From: an uncultured Methanobrevibacter sp. | GTDB taxonomy: Archaea > Methanobacteriota > Methanobacteria > Methanobacteriales > Methanobacteriaceae | DNA: 64,000 nt | Direction: 5' to 3' | NCBI GenBank assembly: GCA_900314635.1 | Contig: OMVY01000011.1 | Coordinates: forward strand, 1-64,000 | Shown here: positions 18,296 through 27,632 of the stretch, in pieces | Position numbering within the stretch: the first letter of the stretch is position 1 | Layout: the number at the start of each line of letters is the position of its first letter | Position numbers and translations under genes: made by a program | The notes under the pieces: model-generated | Databases searched by the model: none | Told to the model about the DNA's origin: nothing | What the model saw: only the letters and a program-made list of their open reading frames with translations

Positions 18296-18781
18296 TCAGA
18301 CTTTAACAAATTCAATTTCAACTTTATCGCTGTTTATTTCTAAAGTAGCTACGGTTTTTTCACTTGCTCTTGGAACAGTTGGACTTCCGGGATTTATTAA
18401 AATGATGTCTTTAATCTTCTCGGCATGAGGAATGTGTGTATGGCCGCTTATAAGAATATTAACTCCCATTTCCATTGCATTATATGCCAATTGCTCCATA
18501 TCTCCCCTGAGCAGGCGGTCTCCATGTAAAATGCCTATCTTTTGATTTTCCGCTTTGATTATTCTTGATTTCGGCAAATCAACTCTGCCAAATCTTCTGT
18601 CCATATTCCCTTCTACAGCAAGGACAGGAGCTATTTTTTCCAACTTTTCAATAACCTCATAATCAGTAACATCCCCGGCATGCAATATCAAATCAACTCC
18701 TTCAAATGCTTTTATGACATTTTCCGGAAGGAGGGATAATCTGTCTGGAATGTGGGTGTCTGAAATAAGTCCGATTTTCAT
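18296..18781 (-). CDS. YfcE/MJ0936-type metallophosphoesterase
   Basis: A 161-aa calcineurin-fold phosphodiesterase. The metal-binding series SDTH, AGDVTD, EGNMDR, GHTHIPH and INPGS is complete. Small archaeal members such as MJ0936 hydrolyse phosphodiesters in vitro; the natural substrate is unknown. A TTG upstream would add four residues, but the ATG at 18781 has GTGA at suitable spacing and starts directly with the first beta strand (MKIGLISDTH), so it was preferred. No operon partner is evident. Confidence 0.88.
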   Translation of the reverse strand: MKIGLISDTHIPDRLSLLPENVIKAFEGVDLILHAGDVTDYEVIEKLEKIAPVLAVEGNMDRRFGRVDLPKSRIIKAENQKIGILHGDRLLRGDMEQLAYNAMEMGVNILISGHTHIPHAEKIKDIILINPGSPTVPRASEKTVATLEINSDKVEIEFVKV

Positions 18782-18997
18782 ATTTTCACGCAAGTTTTTA
18801 ATAGCTGATGCTATTTTAATAAATAATCTAACAATAAAGTATATGTTTTATCTAAATAATATATCTTCGTGTTTTTTAGCTTCAAATTTTAATTTTTACA
18901 TCTTCTTTTAAAATTAGTTGATTTTTATTTAATAAAACAGCTTAGAATTATTTTATCATTTTTAAAAATCTGTATTTTTTAATCGATTTTATAAAAC

Positions 18998-19005
18998 TTT
19001 ATAAG
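18998..19005 (+). promoter_or_regulatory. TATA box of purP
   Basis: TTTATAAG lies about 56-63 bp before the purP start. This would place the transcription start near 19028 and leave a short leader with the GTGGAG binding site. Confidence 0.5.
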
Positions 19006-19060
19006 TTTGTGCATACATAATATTATTATCTAATTATTGATTATTTAGTGGAGATTAAAA

Positions 19061-20152
19061 ATGGGAGAAGTTAAAAAAGAAAGAATCCTTGAGATTTTAG
19101 ATGGGTATGATAAAGAAAACATCACTATCGCAACTTTAGGTAGTCACACATCTTTACATATTTTAAATGGTGCGAAAGAAGAAGGCTTCAGAACTGCAAT
19201 TGTTTGTGAAAAAGGTCGGGAAGTTCCTTATGAACGTTTTGGAGTAGCTGATGAATTCATCATGGTCGATCAATTCAAAGACATAGTTAATGAAGAAGTG
19301 CAGGAAAAGCTCAGAGCAATGAATGCGATTGTTGTTCCTCACGGATCTTTTGTTGCTTATGCAGGTCTTGACAATGTTGAAGATAAATTCAATGTTCCTA
19401 TGTTCGGAAATCGTGACATCCTTAGATGGGAGGCTGAGCGTGACCTTGAGAGAAAACTTCTCGTAAATGGAAATGTCAGGATTCCTATGAAATATGACAA
19501 GCCTGAAGACATAGACCGTGCTGTTATGGTCAAGTTCCCTGGTGCAAGAGGTGGAAGAGGATACTTCGTAGCATCTTCATTCGAGGAATTCAACAGCAAA
19601 ATCGAAGCAATGAAGGCTCGTGGCTGGATTGAAGATGAAGATGTGGAACAAGCACATATTGAAGAATATGTATCCGGATGTAACTACTGCATACACTACT
19701 TCTACTCCGCTTTGGATGATGAAGTGGAACTCATGGGTATGGACAGCCGTTATGAATCAAGCATTGATGGTTTTGTAAGAATGCCTGCAAAAGACCAGCT
19801 GGATATTGACATCAGTCCATCATATGTTGTAACCGGAAACCACCCTGTAGTAATTCGTGAATCCCTGCTCACCCAGGTCTTCGATATTGGTGACAAATTG
19901 GTTAAAAGTGCTGCAGAACTCGTAAAACCTGGTTTGAACGGTCCTTTCTGTATGCAGACTCTTGTAAACGATAACCTTGAAGTTGTTGTATTTGAAACAA
20001 GTGCAAGAACTGATGGTGGTACAAACACCTTCATGGAAGGTTCCGCTTACACTTACCTTAAATACGGCTCTGGTATGAGTATGGGTAGAAGAGTAGCACG
20101 TGAGATTAAAAACGGTATAGAAAGAGATGAATTAGAAAAAATCATTACATAA
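19061..20152 (+). CDS. purP: 5-formaminoimidazole-4-carboxamide ribonucleotide synthetase
   Basis: A 363-aa ATP-grasp enzyme. PurP makes FAICAR from AICAR, formate and ATP in archaeal purine synthesis, replacing the folate-dependent PurH transformylase step. The sequence begins with the typical N-terminal block ITIATLGSHTSLHIL. The ATP-grasp features are VKFPGARGGRGYFVASS and FETSARTDGGTN. Length and order match methanogen PurP. The GTGGAGATTAAAA sequence serves as binding site. It is a single-gene unit followed by T-rich terminator-like sequence. Confidence 0.95.
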   Translation: MGEVKKERILEILDGYDKENITIATLGSHTSLHILNGAKEEGFRTAIVCEKGREVPYERFGVADEFIMVDQFKDIVNEEVQEKLRAMNAIVVPHGSFVAYAGLDNVEDKFNVPMFGNRDILRWEAERDLERKLLVNGNVRIPMKYDKPEDIDRAVMVKFPGARGGRGYFVASSFEEFNSKIEAMKARGWIEDEDVEQAHIEEYVSGCNYCIHYFYSALDDEVELMGMDSRYESSIDGFVRMPAKDQLDIDISPSYVVTGNHPVVIRESLLTQVFDIGDKLVKSAAELVKPGLNGPFCMQTLVNDNLEVVVFETSARTDGGTNTFMEGSAYTYLKYGSGMSMGRRVAREIKNGIERDELEKIIT

Positions 20153-20270
20153 ATTTTTTCTAACTTTTTTATTTTTTTTATTTTTCTGTTTTGTTTCTTT
20201 TAACTTTTTTTATTTTTTCTGTTTTATCTTAACTTTTTTTATTTATTCTCATTTCTAGTTTTCATTGCTT
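20153..20270 (+). terminator. T-rich terminator region, convergent genes
   Basis: Several runs of six to eight T, spaced by short CTGTTTT and TTAAC segments repeated two to three times, lie between the convergent purP and GNAT genes. Archaeal terminators are T tracts, so this probably stops transcription from the plus side. Confidence 0.45.
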
Positions 20271-20275
20271 TCTAG

Positions 20276-20818
20276 CTATTTTCTATTTTTATAGTTGAAA
20301 AACGTTAATTTACTGAAATGCTCGGTTCTTACCTCGCCCATTAAGTCGCAGTAAGCATTTTGATTACTATGAACATATTCAAATCCGCATTTTTCCTGAA
20401 CCCTTCTGGATTTTTCATTTCCGTCATAATAACCACACCAGACCGCATTGAAATTTAATTTTTCAAAGCAGTGTCGAATTATTTCCATGCAGGCTTCTGT
20501 GGCATATCCATTGTTTTGGTATGGAACTCCAATCCAAAAACCGATTTCACATTCGTCATTTTTAAGTTTCAGATGACTATGACAGCCGGTCAGTACTCCA
20601 ATGGATCCTATGGCTTCATTATTCTCTTTTAAAGTTATTGCATATGTTTCAGGCACTGCAAGCACGAATTTTATAATATCTTTGCTGTTTTCAACACTTT
20701 CATGCACTGGCCAGCCTGCTGGAGGACCTACTCTTGGATCTTTTGCAAGCTCATACAACTGTGGAGCATCGCTTTCATGCCAGCTCCTGAGAATCAGTCG
20801 TTCGGTTTTCAATATCAT
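20276..20818 (-). CDS. GNAT acetyltransferase, RimJ/RimL type
   Basis: A 180-aa N-acetyltransferase. It begins with the family-typical LKTERLILRSW, continues with EIGFWIGVPYQNNGYATEA (the acetyl-CoA loop, QNNGYAT) and ends with NEKSRRVQEKCGFEYV. RimJ/L relatives acetylate protein N-termini or small amines; the substrate here is not predictable. The gene is convergent with purP and probably monocistronic. The upstream AGGTCAGACC is a weak binding site. Confidence 0.85.
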   Translation of the reverse strand: MILKTERLILRSWHESDAPQLYELAKDPRVGPPAGWPVHESVENSKDIIKFVLAVPETYAITLKENNEAIGSIGVLTGCHSHLKLKNDECEIGFWIGVPYQNNGYATEACMEIIRHCFEKLNFNAVWCGYYDGNEKSRRVQEKCGFEYVHSNQNAYCDLMGEVRTEHFSKLTFFNYKNRK

Positions 20819-20998
20819 GGTCTGACCTTTTTAAAATAAAAAAGCAATTTAAAATTTCTTAAATCAGATAAAAATAGTTTTTTTTTTAGTTTATAGTTAA
20901 CTAGCATTCTTTTTAGAATTTTTTAAAAAATAATAAGATTCAGTCTTTTTAGAATTTTTTTTTTAAAATAAAAAAAAGAAAAAGTATTTCAGTGAATA

Positions 20999-21529
20999 CT
21001 ATTGTTTTCTTCTTGGTTTAAACATGTTGATAATGTTTTGTTTAACACTTCCAGTATCTTGAAGTCTTTTCTCCTTTTTAGGAGGGATGTTTTTGGTAGT
21101 GCCGCCGGTCTGTTTGTAATACTCCTCTTTGGCTTTTGCCCTGTTCTTATAGAGGTGGGCTCCAAACCAGCTCATAACTGCGGATAATCCTAAAACTATT
21201 ATTGCAGTTAGCAGGTCACTTGTTTCAGTAGCTTTATATGCTCCAAGATAACCCATGTTTGCCAGATAGAGTAAAGGTGTACCTCCGATAACACCTAAAA
21301 TAATAGCTTTAATATCGCTGCGTGCTTGATATCCGATTAAAAGAGGTCCTGCTGCTCCAAAAGCTATCAATGCATCAATTCCTCTGTCATATGCGAGAAT
21401 AGGGAAGAATGCATATATTGCAGCACCTACAATCAAGCTCATCATATTAATTTCAGGTAGCCAGGCAGGCTTTGTACTGATCTTACTTTCCTTACCTTTA
21501 TTTCCTTTAGATTTTCCAGCATCTACCAT
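20999..21529 (-). CDS. 176-aa membrane protein, unknown
   Basis: A basic, Lys/Gly/Ser-rich N-terminus (residues 1-22) is followed by about four hydrophobic segments: near 30-45, 52-67, 70-88 and 101-122. A basic cytoplasmic-looking tail ends in KPRRKQ. The pattern suggests a small four-helix membrane protein with both ends inside. No family was recognised. The start has GGTGATTTA upstream. It is separated from the DUF5518-like gene by an array of 36-bp repeats. Confidence 0.75.
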   Translation of the reverse strand: MVDAGKSKGNKGKESKISTKPAWLPEINMMSLIVGAAIYAFFPILAYDRGIDALIAFGAAGPLLIGYQARSDIKAIILGVIGGTPLLYLANMGYLGAYKATETSDLLTAIIVLGLSAVMSWFGAHLYKNRAKAKEEYYKQTGGTTKNIPPKKEKRLQDTGSVKQNIINMFKPRRKQ

Positions 21530-21622
21530 TAAATCACCAAATACTACATTATTCCATAATATTTCTATTTTTCATATGATTTAAAGTTTTATTAAATGAT
21601 TATGGAAATTTTTTCTATTTGA

Positions 21623-21738
21623 TTTTAATAGATATTTTTAATTGTCTATAGAAATTAATTTTAATAGATATTTTTAATTGTCTATAGAAATTAATTTTAA
21701 TAGTTTATTTTTAATTGTCTATAGAAATTAATTTTAAT
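21623..21738. repeat. 36-bp tandem repeat, three copies
   Basis: Units starting at 21623, 21659 and 21695 share TTTTAATAGATATTTTTAAT followed by TGTCTATAGAAATTAA. The first two are identical 36-mers, and the third has a one-base insertion. The array fills the gap between two small membrane-protein genes. Confidence 0.85.
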
Positions 21739-21756
21739 CCTTATTTAAAAGAATTA

Positions 21757-22131
21757 TCATTTGTTTTTTCCAGCTATTGCTCCGCCTAATGCTCCAGTAA
21801 TTCCCATAACAATGGCATAATAGATTATTTTATAAATCACATATGCAAGGCTGCCGACTCCGGTAAAAGTAAATCCTACAAGACCTCCAAGTAGGCCCAT
21901 AAGTGAGGTTCCGCCTATTGTAATCAAAATAATGAATAAAACTGCCATGATGATGGTTCCAAAGGCCCCGGCAAGTGCGGCATTCCATAATCCTCCAAAT
22001 ATTCCATCTTTAGAAATATAACCTACAATAAATCCTACAATCATCAATCCGAAGAATTCGTAGTTTCCAAAGAAGAGGTAAACTACTAATGTGAGTAGAA
22101 ATCCTAAGGTTACAGCACTCATTTTTGCCAT
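21757..22131 (-). CDS. DUF5518-like small membrane protein
   Basis: A 124-aa, very hydrophobic, Gly-rich protein with about four predicted membrane helices and short loops, ending GGAIAGKNK. Its pattern resembles the DUF5518 family of small membrane proteins common in Methanobacteriales; function is unknown. The binding site GAGGTGAGAAT overlaps the stop codon region of the upstream flavodoxin gene (9-bp gap), so the two are probably translationally coupled. Confidence 0.75.
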   Translation of the reverse strand: MAKMSAVTLGFLLTLVVYLFFGNYEFFGLMIVGFIVGYISKDGIFGGLWNAALAGAFGTIIMAVLFIILITIGGTSLMGLLGGLVGFTFTGVGSLAYVIYKIIYYAIVMGITGALGGAIAGKNK

Positions 22132-22140
22132 ATTCTCACC

Positions 22141-22602
22141 TCATTGCTTTAAAGCATCTGTAAATTCTTTGAGTCTGCTTTTATCGCCAACTGTTCGTTT
22201 AGTGGCGGAGTAAGTAGCTATTCCTTCCTTTCCAACCAGTTTTACCATGTTTTTCAATGTGGATTCATCTCCGCTTCCTCCACAGGTTGCAAAGAATGCG
22301 ACATTGTTGAATTTGCCTTTATTCTGGCTTAAGTAAGTATAAACAGGGCTTGCCATTGTTGAAGCCCATACTGGAGTTCCAATAACCACCAGATCGTAAT
22401 CTGCAGGATTGTGCTGGGCATCTTCGATTTTAGGAGTTTTCTTAGTCATTGACTCGTATCCCGCTTTTGCATATCCTGTTTTTCCATCATAATCCTTTAA
22501 AGGTTTTATTTCTTCAATATCACAATTTAATTCATTCTGTATCTCTTTAGCTATTTCTTTTGTGATATTGCTTCTAGAATAGTAAACAACTAAAGTTTTC
22601 AT
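22141..22602 (-). CDS. flavodoxin family protein
   Basis: A 153-aa flavodoxin-fold protein. The FMN phosphate loop is VVYYSRSNITKEIA, followed by the second loop VVIGTPVWASTMASPV and the third ATCGGSGDE. It is a small FMN-binding electron carrier or NADPH-dependent reductase domain; its partner is unknown. A GTG nine bases upstream is part of the GGTGA binding site, so the ATG at 22602 with six-base spacing is the better start. It forms a two-gene operon with the DUF5518-like membrane protein. Confidence 0.88.
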   Translation of the reverse strand: MKTLVVYYSRSNITKEIAKEIQNELNCDIEEIKPLKDYDGKTGYAKAGYESMTKKTPKIEDAQHNPADYDLVVIGTPVWASTMASPVYTYLSQNKGKFNNVAFFATCGGSGDESTLKNMVKLVGKEGIATYSATKRTVGDKSRLKEFTDALKQ

Positions 22603-22634
22603 TTCATTCACCTTTTTTATAATATAAATTTATA

Positions 22635-22800
22635 GTATTTAAATATTGTTATTAGTCGGTTGACTGTATTTGAATATTGTTATTAGTCGGTTGACTGTAT
22701 TTGAATATTGTTATTAGTCGGTTGACTGTATTTGAAAATTGTTATAGTCCTTGTTTGTATTTGAATATTGTTATTTGGTCAGTATTGTCTGTATTTGAAG
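22635..22800. repeat. 31-bp tandem array running into the 3' end of lhr
   Basis: GTATTT(A/G)AATATTG begins units at 22635, 22666, 22697 and 22728, exactly 31 bp apart and nearly identical (shared core TTATTAGTCGGTTGACT). Diverged units start at 22757 and 22791. The last ones lie inside the terminal codons of the helicase gene (stop at 22779), which encode FKYRQY. The array therefore looks like amplification of the gene's end. Confidence 0.88.
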
Positions 22801-25550
22801 TATTTGTCATTTTTTGCATCCAGATAAGCGAATTCCTCATCATATTCCTTGTTGATTTCTTCTTTTATGGATTCCAATTCCTCGTCTTCAATCAAGTCCA
22901 ATTCATCCTCGGCCAGGTCTATGATTTCCTCTTCCTCATCTTGAAGGCTGCTGAACTCGTCGTCTTCCAGTTGGTCCATTATCTTATCGATCACGGCCTT
23001 GTGCATCCTTTTTGTAAATTCCGCCTTGTCGTTTTGATTCAACACATCCAGATAACCCTGGGAGACTAAATTAAAAGCGAAGGGGGTTGGAATCAGAGTG
23101 TTTATTGTTTTCACTTCAATTTCTCCGCTGTCAATCCATGAGAGAACCCTTTTCGCATTTTTAATATCCATATAGTCTTCTGTAACCTCTCTTTTTGACT
23201 CCTTCAAAATCGGGAAATTATCATCCATTTCCTGAACGAACTTCAGCAGGATTTTTCCTCTAACCTGCTGTCTGCCCACGGACTTTTCCTGCCCCTTGTA
23301 TCTTCTGAAAGTCATCAGGCTTCTGCCTGCGCAATGCCTGAATCTGCTTGCCAAAACTTCTGTCTTGTCAAGAGAGCGAAGCAGAATGTTTTCAAAATTA
23401 TCCGGGTTAAGCTTCTGAAAGGCTTCGTAAGCTCCAATCTTATCTTCTGAGCTTAAATAGAATCCATTGTCAGTAATTGATATTGTGATGTTCTTGTTGT
23501 TTCTTTTTGAAGCAAGGTAGGCTGTTGCTCTTGCAATTGCCTCATTGGTTTTCCTTCCATATAAATTATGGAATATTACAAATCTTCGCCCTCCAAAGCC
23601 TTTGTAGTGTTCAATTAATAGTTTCTGCCTATGCGGGACTTGGGCATACTGGTATTGCTCGTTGAAGTATTCATAAATCGAATTTGCCGCAAAATCATCA
23701 ATATATAGATAATCATGCATGAATTGAATGATTTCCTTCTTGCTTTCTCCCGCTTGGAATCTGCTGTCGAGAATATATCGGAACCTTTGTATGTCTACAG
23801 CCAGGTCAAATGCTAGAGGCAGCTGCTCTGAATACCATGAGGGAATGGTAGGAGGTCCGGATGCCGGAGACACGTTTATTGTCATTCCCTTTCCATAATT
23901 AAAGCGATAAACTCTTCCACCGAGAACGAAAGTGTCTCCTTTCTTGAGTTTTTCCATGAAATCCTCTTCAACCTTTCCGATTACATCTCCATCACATTTT
24001 ACAAGCACTGCAGAGTGATCAGGTATTGTTCCAATGTTGGTTGAATAATAAACCCTTGCAAGCTTTCCTCTTTTTCCAAAGATTCCCTCGTCATAATCAA
24101 CCCATATCTTTGCATATACATAACGGTCTTCAAGTCCGACGTATTCTCCTGCAAGATAGCTTAAAACATCCTCATAATCATCTTTTTCTAAATCTTTAAA
24201 GCAATAGCTCTTTCTAATCACATCATAGGCATAGCCGATGTCCCATTTGTTTTCAATTGACATTCCGTAGATATGCTGTGACAGGACATCCAGGCAGTTT
24301 TTCGGGATTTTTATCTCATCTATCTTTCCTTCTTTTGCATTTTTAAGCAGAACAGAACACTCCACCAGCTCGTCTCTGTCCGTTACGATTATCCTGCCCT
24401 TTGATTTTTCATGAAGTTTGTGTCCGCTTCTTCCAATTCTCTGCAGGGCTCTGGATACGGATTTTGGTGAGTTTATAAGTATGACAAGGTCGATGTATCC
24501 TATGTCTATTCCAAGCTCGAGGGAGGTGGAGGATACGACAACCTTGAGTTTGCCCTCTTTCAATTTGTTTTCGGCTTCAAGACGCATCTCCTTTGAAAGG
24601 GAGGAATGGTGTGCCATGATATTGGAATTGTTGAAATGTTCGGGATATAGTTTCTTGAGGTTGTAGACATATCTTTCAGTTGCACTTCGAGTATTAGTGA
24701 AAATCAAGGTGGTTTCATGTTCCATTACCAAGTCGTCGATCATTGCATAGGTTGCAAGCCTTGTATCCTCGCTTTCAGCAAGCACTATGTCATCTACTGG
24801 AGATACCACCTGAATGTCCAGTTCTTTTAGATAATTCACATCAACGATTTTACAGTCCCTTTCAACGCCGTATTCATAACCGACCAGGAATCTTGCTATT
24901 TCCTCAAGGGGAGAAACGGTTGCTGATAAGCCTATTCTTGTAAATGAGCCGATTAAATGCTGCAGTCTTTCAAGGGACAGGCTTAAGTGGACTCCTCTTT
25001 TGTTTTCAGCAAGAGAATGGATCTCATCCACTATGACATACTTTACATGGGATAGTTTCTCTCTGAATTTCGGTGCTACAAGCAAAATAGACAGGGTTTC
25101 AGGAGTTGTGATTAAGATATGCGGAGGATATTTCAACATCTTGTTTCGCTTGTACTGGCTGGTATCTCCGGTTCTAACAGCCTGCCTTATGCCAAGGGGT
25201 TTTCCAGCTATTTCCTCCATTTCCTCTAATGGCTTTCTCAAGTTTCTCTCTATATCGTTGTCCAATGCCTTGAGGGGAGAGATGTAAATGCAGTAAACTT
25301 TGTCTTCAAGTTTTCCATCATCTGCAAGGGAAGTTAGTTCATTGATGATTGATAGGAAGGCAGTCAGGGTTTTTCCAGAACCTGTAGGTGATGAAACCAG
25401 AATGTTTCGGCCTTTATGGATTTCAGGAATCGCCTGCTTTTGCGCTGGTGTGAAATCATCAAAATTTTTATCAAACCAAGTTTTAACGTATGGGTGAAGG
25501 TTTTTATATATTTCCTTCTTTGTGTAACTTTTAGTTTGTCTTTTTATCAT
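22779..25550 (-). CDS. Lhr-type large superfamily 2 helicase
   Basis: A 923-aa ATP-dependent helicase of the Lhr family. The motor has Walker [10 protein letters not shown], motif II VDEIHSL, motif [10 protein letters not shown] and motif [14 protein letters not shown] winged helix and the Lhr core domain follow. The C-terminal tail (about residues 860-923) is very acidic and ends FKYRQY. Archaeal Lhr proteins translocate 3'-5' on single-stranded DNA and act in repair. No Shine-Dalgarno sequence is seen, and a TTTTATAATTT about 20 bp upstream suggests a leaderless mRNA. The gene's 3' end overlaps a 31-bp repeat array. Confidence 0.9.
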   Translation of the reverse strand: MIKRQTKSYTKKEIYKNLHPYVKTWFDKNFDDFTPAQKQAIPEIHKGRNILVSSPTGSGKTLTAFLSIINELTSLADDGKLEDKVYCIYISPLKALDNDIERNLRKPLEEMEEIAGKPLGIRQAVRTGDTSQYKRNKMLKYPPHILITTPETLSILLVAPKFREKLSHVKYVIVDEIHSLAENKRGVHLSLSLERLQHLIGSFTRIGLSATVSPLEEIARFLVGYEYGVERDCKIVDVNYLKELDIQVVSPVDDIVLAESEDTRLATYAMIDDLVMEHETTLIFTNTRSATERYVYNLKKLYPEHFNNSNIMAHHSSLSKEMRLEAENKLKEGKLKVVVSSTSLELGIDIGYIDLVILINSPKSVSRALQRIGRSGHKLHEKSKGRIIVTDRDELVECSVLLKNAKEGKIDEIKIPKNCLDVLSQHIYGMSIENKWDIGYAYDVIRKSYCFKDLEKDDYEDVLSYLAGEYVGLEDRYVYAKIWVDYDEGIFGKRGKLARVYYSTNIGTIPDHSAVLVKCDGDVIGKVEEDFMEKLKKGDTFVLGGRVYRFNYGKGMTINVSPASGPPTIPSWYSEQLPLAFDLAVDIQRFRYILDSRFQAGESKKEIIQFMHDYLYIDDFAANSIYEYFNEQYQYAQVPHRQKLLIEHYKGFGGRRFVIFHNLYGRKTNEAIARATAYLASKRNNKNITISITDNGFYLSSEDKIGAYEAFQKLNPDNFENILLRSLDKTEVLASRFRHCAGRSLMTFRRYKGQEKSVGRQQVRGKILLKFVQEMDDNFPILKESKREVTEDYMDIKNAKRVLSWIDSGEIEVKTINTLIPTPFAFNLVSQGYLDVLNQNDKAEFTKRMHKAVIDKIMDQLEDDEFSSLQDEEEEIIDLAEDELDLIEDEELESIKEEINKEYDEEFAYLDAKNDKYFKYRQY

Positions 25551-25746
25551 GTTATCTTTTAAATTATAAAATCAGGATATTTTAAATTCACTTTTAAATT
25601 TTAAATATTAGTTTAAACTAATTATAATTAATACTTATTTGCAGGTTAATAAGAATATTGCTTATTAATTATTTGGATTATTTTGATTTATAATCTACTT
25701 ATATAATTAAGTTTATTATTGAATTTAAATTTTTATGGTGTTTTCT

Positions 25747-26598
25747 ATGGTGGAAAAATTATCTGTTGATGAAGCTATCGAATACTTGAAAGATGAAGAT
25801 GTGGAAAAGAGAAAGCTTGCCATTAAAAGCCTTCAAAGGGTTAGCGATGAAGCTGTTATCGAGCCATTGATTGAAGCAACAAAAGATGAGAATCCGAAGG
25901 TTAGATTTGGAGCAGCTGAAATTCTCGGAGATATTGGAGATTCAGCTGTTGATAAGCTGATTGATGAATTCAAATCAGAAACTGGGGCCAATAAACGTTT
26001 CTTGGCAGTAGCACTTCAAAAAACTGGAAGCGAAAAAGTAATCGAGCCTTTTGCTGAAGCCTCATCTGACGATGATTTCGGTGTTCGAAAAGTAGCTATT
26101 AGGACCCTTGGAGAACTTAGAGCTACTGATAAGATTGATTGCATTGCTCAAGGACTTGAAGATGCAGATAATGGAGTGAAAGTTGCAGCTATTTTTGCAT
26201 TAGGCGATTTGGCTACTCCTGAAGCAGTTGATATTCTTAAAAAAGCAAGACGTGATGAAAAGGACAAGGACTTGAAGAAAAATTACAACAAGTCAATCAA
26301 AAAGGCGGACAAGATTGCCAAATCAGGTGGAAAGATAAAGAGATCCAAAGGGCAGCCATTAAGCACTATCAAGGAAATGGAAAAAATAGATATTGATGCC
26401 GCTATCAAGGCGTATGAAGTTCACTTGAAAGATGAATCAAGCAAGGACACTCCTTATAAGCGTTTAGCAACCCTTTATAGAAAGCAAAATGATTACGATA
26501 ATGAGGTCAGGGTCTTGAACAAGGCTATTGAGATTTTATCTGAGGAGAATCCTAAAAAAGTAGGTTGGTTTGAGAAAAGATTGGAAAAAATGCAATAA
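25747..26598 (+). CDS. HEAT-repeat scaffold protein
   Basis: A 283-aa alpha-solenoid. At least five HEAT/PBS-lyase-like repeats of about 31 residues occupy roughly residues 5-165 (AIKSLQR, AAEILGDIGD, VALQKTGS, AIRTLGELRA, AIFALGDLAT). A basic linker and a C-terminal helical region with tetratricopeptide-like sequence (TPYKRLATLYRKQNDYDNEVRVLNKAIE, broken by the linker) follow. It is probably a protein-interaction scaffold; partners are unknown. The frame is open from 25735, but the second ATG has GGTGTTTTCT at good spacing and was chosen. A TATA box TTATATAAT lies near 25697. Confidence 0.8.
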   Translation: MVEKLSVDEAIEYLKDEDVEKRKLAIKSLQRVSDEAVIEPLIEATKDENPKVRFGAAEILGDIGDSAVDKLIDEFKSETGANKRFLAVALQKTGSEKVIEPFAEASSDDDFGVRKVAIRTLGELRATDKIDCIAQGLEDADNGVKVAAIFALGDLATPEAVDILKKARRDEKDKDLKKNYNKSIKKADKIAKSGGKIKRSKGQPLSTIKEMEKIDIDAAIKAYEVHLKDESSKDTPYKRLATLYRKQNDYDNEVRVLNKAIEILSEENPKKVGWFEKRLEKMQ

Positions 26599-26644
26599 TT
26601 TTTAATTTTCTAATCTTTATTGCTTTTTTATTTTATTTTTATTT

Positions 26645-26725
26645 TTTTAATTATGCTCGTTTATTTTTTCTATTTTTCTATTTTTTTTTAATTATATTCA
26701 CTTATTTTTTCTATTTATTTCATAT
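26645..26725. repeat. 41-bp imperfect direct repeat over the nitrilase 3' end
   Basis: TTAATTAT plus (G/A)(C/T)TC(G/A)(T/C)TTATTTTTTC occurs twice, 41 bp apart, with about four mismatches in 32 positions. The right copy contains the stop and last codons (ending NRKNK) of the minus-strand amidase gene; the left copy is non-coding. Confidence 0.55.
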
Positions 26726-27543
26726 AAATCGCTTCGTCTGTTTTTTAAGATAGGCAATTCATTTCTTATTCTCCTTATCTCATTCAAATCGACAGCAATG
26801 ATTTTCATGTCTTCTTCAAATCCTGCCTGTTCAATCACTTCGCCCCATGGATTTACAGCTATTGAGTGGCCGTAGGAGTGGTAATTTGCTTCTTTATTGA
26901 GTGCAGGGGCCACGCCGATTGCATATGTCTGATTGTCCAAAGCTCGAGATCTAAACAATAGCTCCCAATGTGCAGGGCCGGTTGTAAGATTGAATGCGCC
27001 TGGGAAAATCAGTATCTCAGCTCCTTCAAGTGCCATTATGCGGGATAATTCTACAAATCGCACATCGTAGCATATTCCTATTCCAATTGTTGCAAGTTCT
27101 GTTTTTATGATTGTAAAATCATTTCCAGGTTCTAATGTGTCTGATTCCTTGAAATATATCTCTCCTTTAACATCAATGTCGAAAAGATGCATTTTTCTAT
27201 GCTTTCCAAGGATTTTTCCCTCATTGTCAAAGAAGATTGAGGTGTTATATAATGATTCCCCTTCCTCTTTTATTTCCCTTTCTGGAATGGAACCTGCTAA
27301 AACATGAATTTCCAATTTCTTGGCTGTTTTTGATATTGCATTCAATGTTTCACTGTTTGTAAAGGATTCTCCGTATTCAATAAATTTATCATTTTCATAC
27401 GGGCAGTTAAACATCTCTGGCAAAACAGCCATGTCTGCTCCTTGTTTTTTAGCATTTTCAATCATTTCTATTGCTTTTTGAATATTTTGTGACTTGTTGT
27501 CCACCACATTCATCTGACAAAGAGCTATTTTGATTGCATTCAT
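26698..27543 (-). CDS. carbon-nitrogen hydrolase (nitrilase/omega-amidase type)
   Basis: A 281-aa nitrilase-superfamily enzyme. The catalytic Glu is in AVLPEMFNCPY, the Lys in GKHRKMHLFDIDV and the Cys in IGICYDVRF. This Glu-Lys-Cys set hydrolyses amides. The closest named relatives by motif are Nit2/omega-amidases, which remove ammonia from alpha-keto amides, but the substrate is not certain. Length is normal. GAGGTTGAAAC serves as binding site. A 41-bp direct repeat has copied its 3' end. Confidence 0.88.
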   Translation of the reverse strand: MNAIKIALCQMNVVDNKSQNIQKAIEMIENAKKQGADMAVLPEMFNCPYENDKFIEYGESFTNSETLNAISKTAKKLEIHVLAGSIPEREIKEEGESLYNTSIFFDNEGKILGKHRKMHLFDIDVKGEIYFKESDTLEPGNDFTIIKTELATIGIGICYDVRFVELSRIMALEGAEILIFPGAFNLTTGPAHWELLFRSRALDNQTYAIGVAPALNKEANYHSYGHSIAVNPWGEVIEQAGFEEDMKIIAVDLNEIRRIRNELPILKNRRSDLYEINRKNK

Positions 27544-27632
27544 GTTTCAACCTCTAAAATTATTGGATTAAAAAAGTTATAATTTAATAAAAAACAGTAA
27601 AAAAGGAATAAAAAAAGAAAAAAGAAAAATGT

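Noticed and set aside
22635-22800. CRISPR array (31-bp repeats)
   Set aside because: Units are contiguous with no unique spacers between them, and no cas gene is near. The same holds for the arrays at 4381 and 48676.
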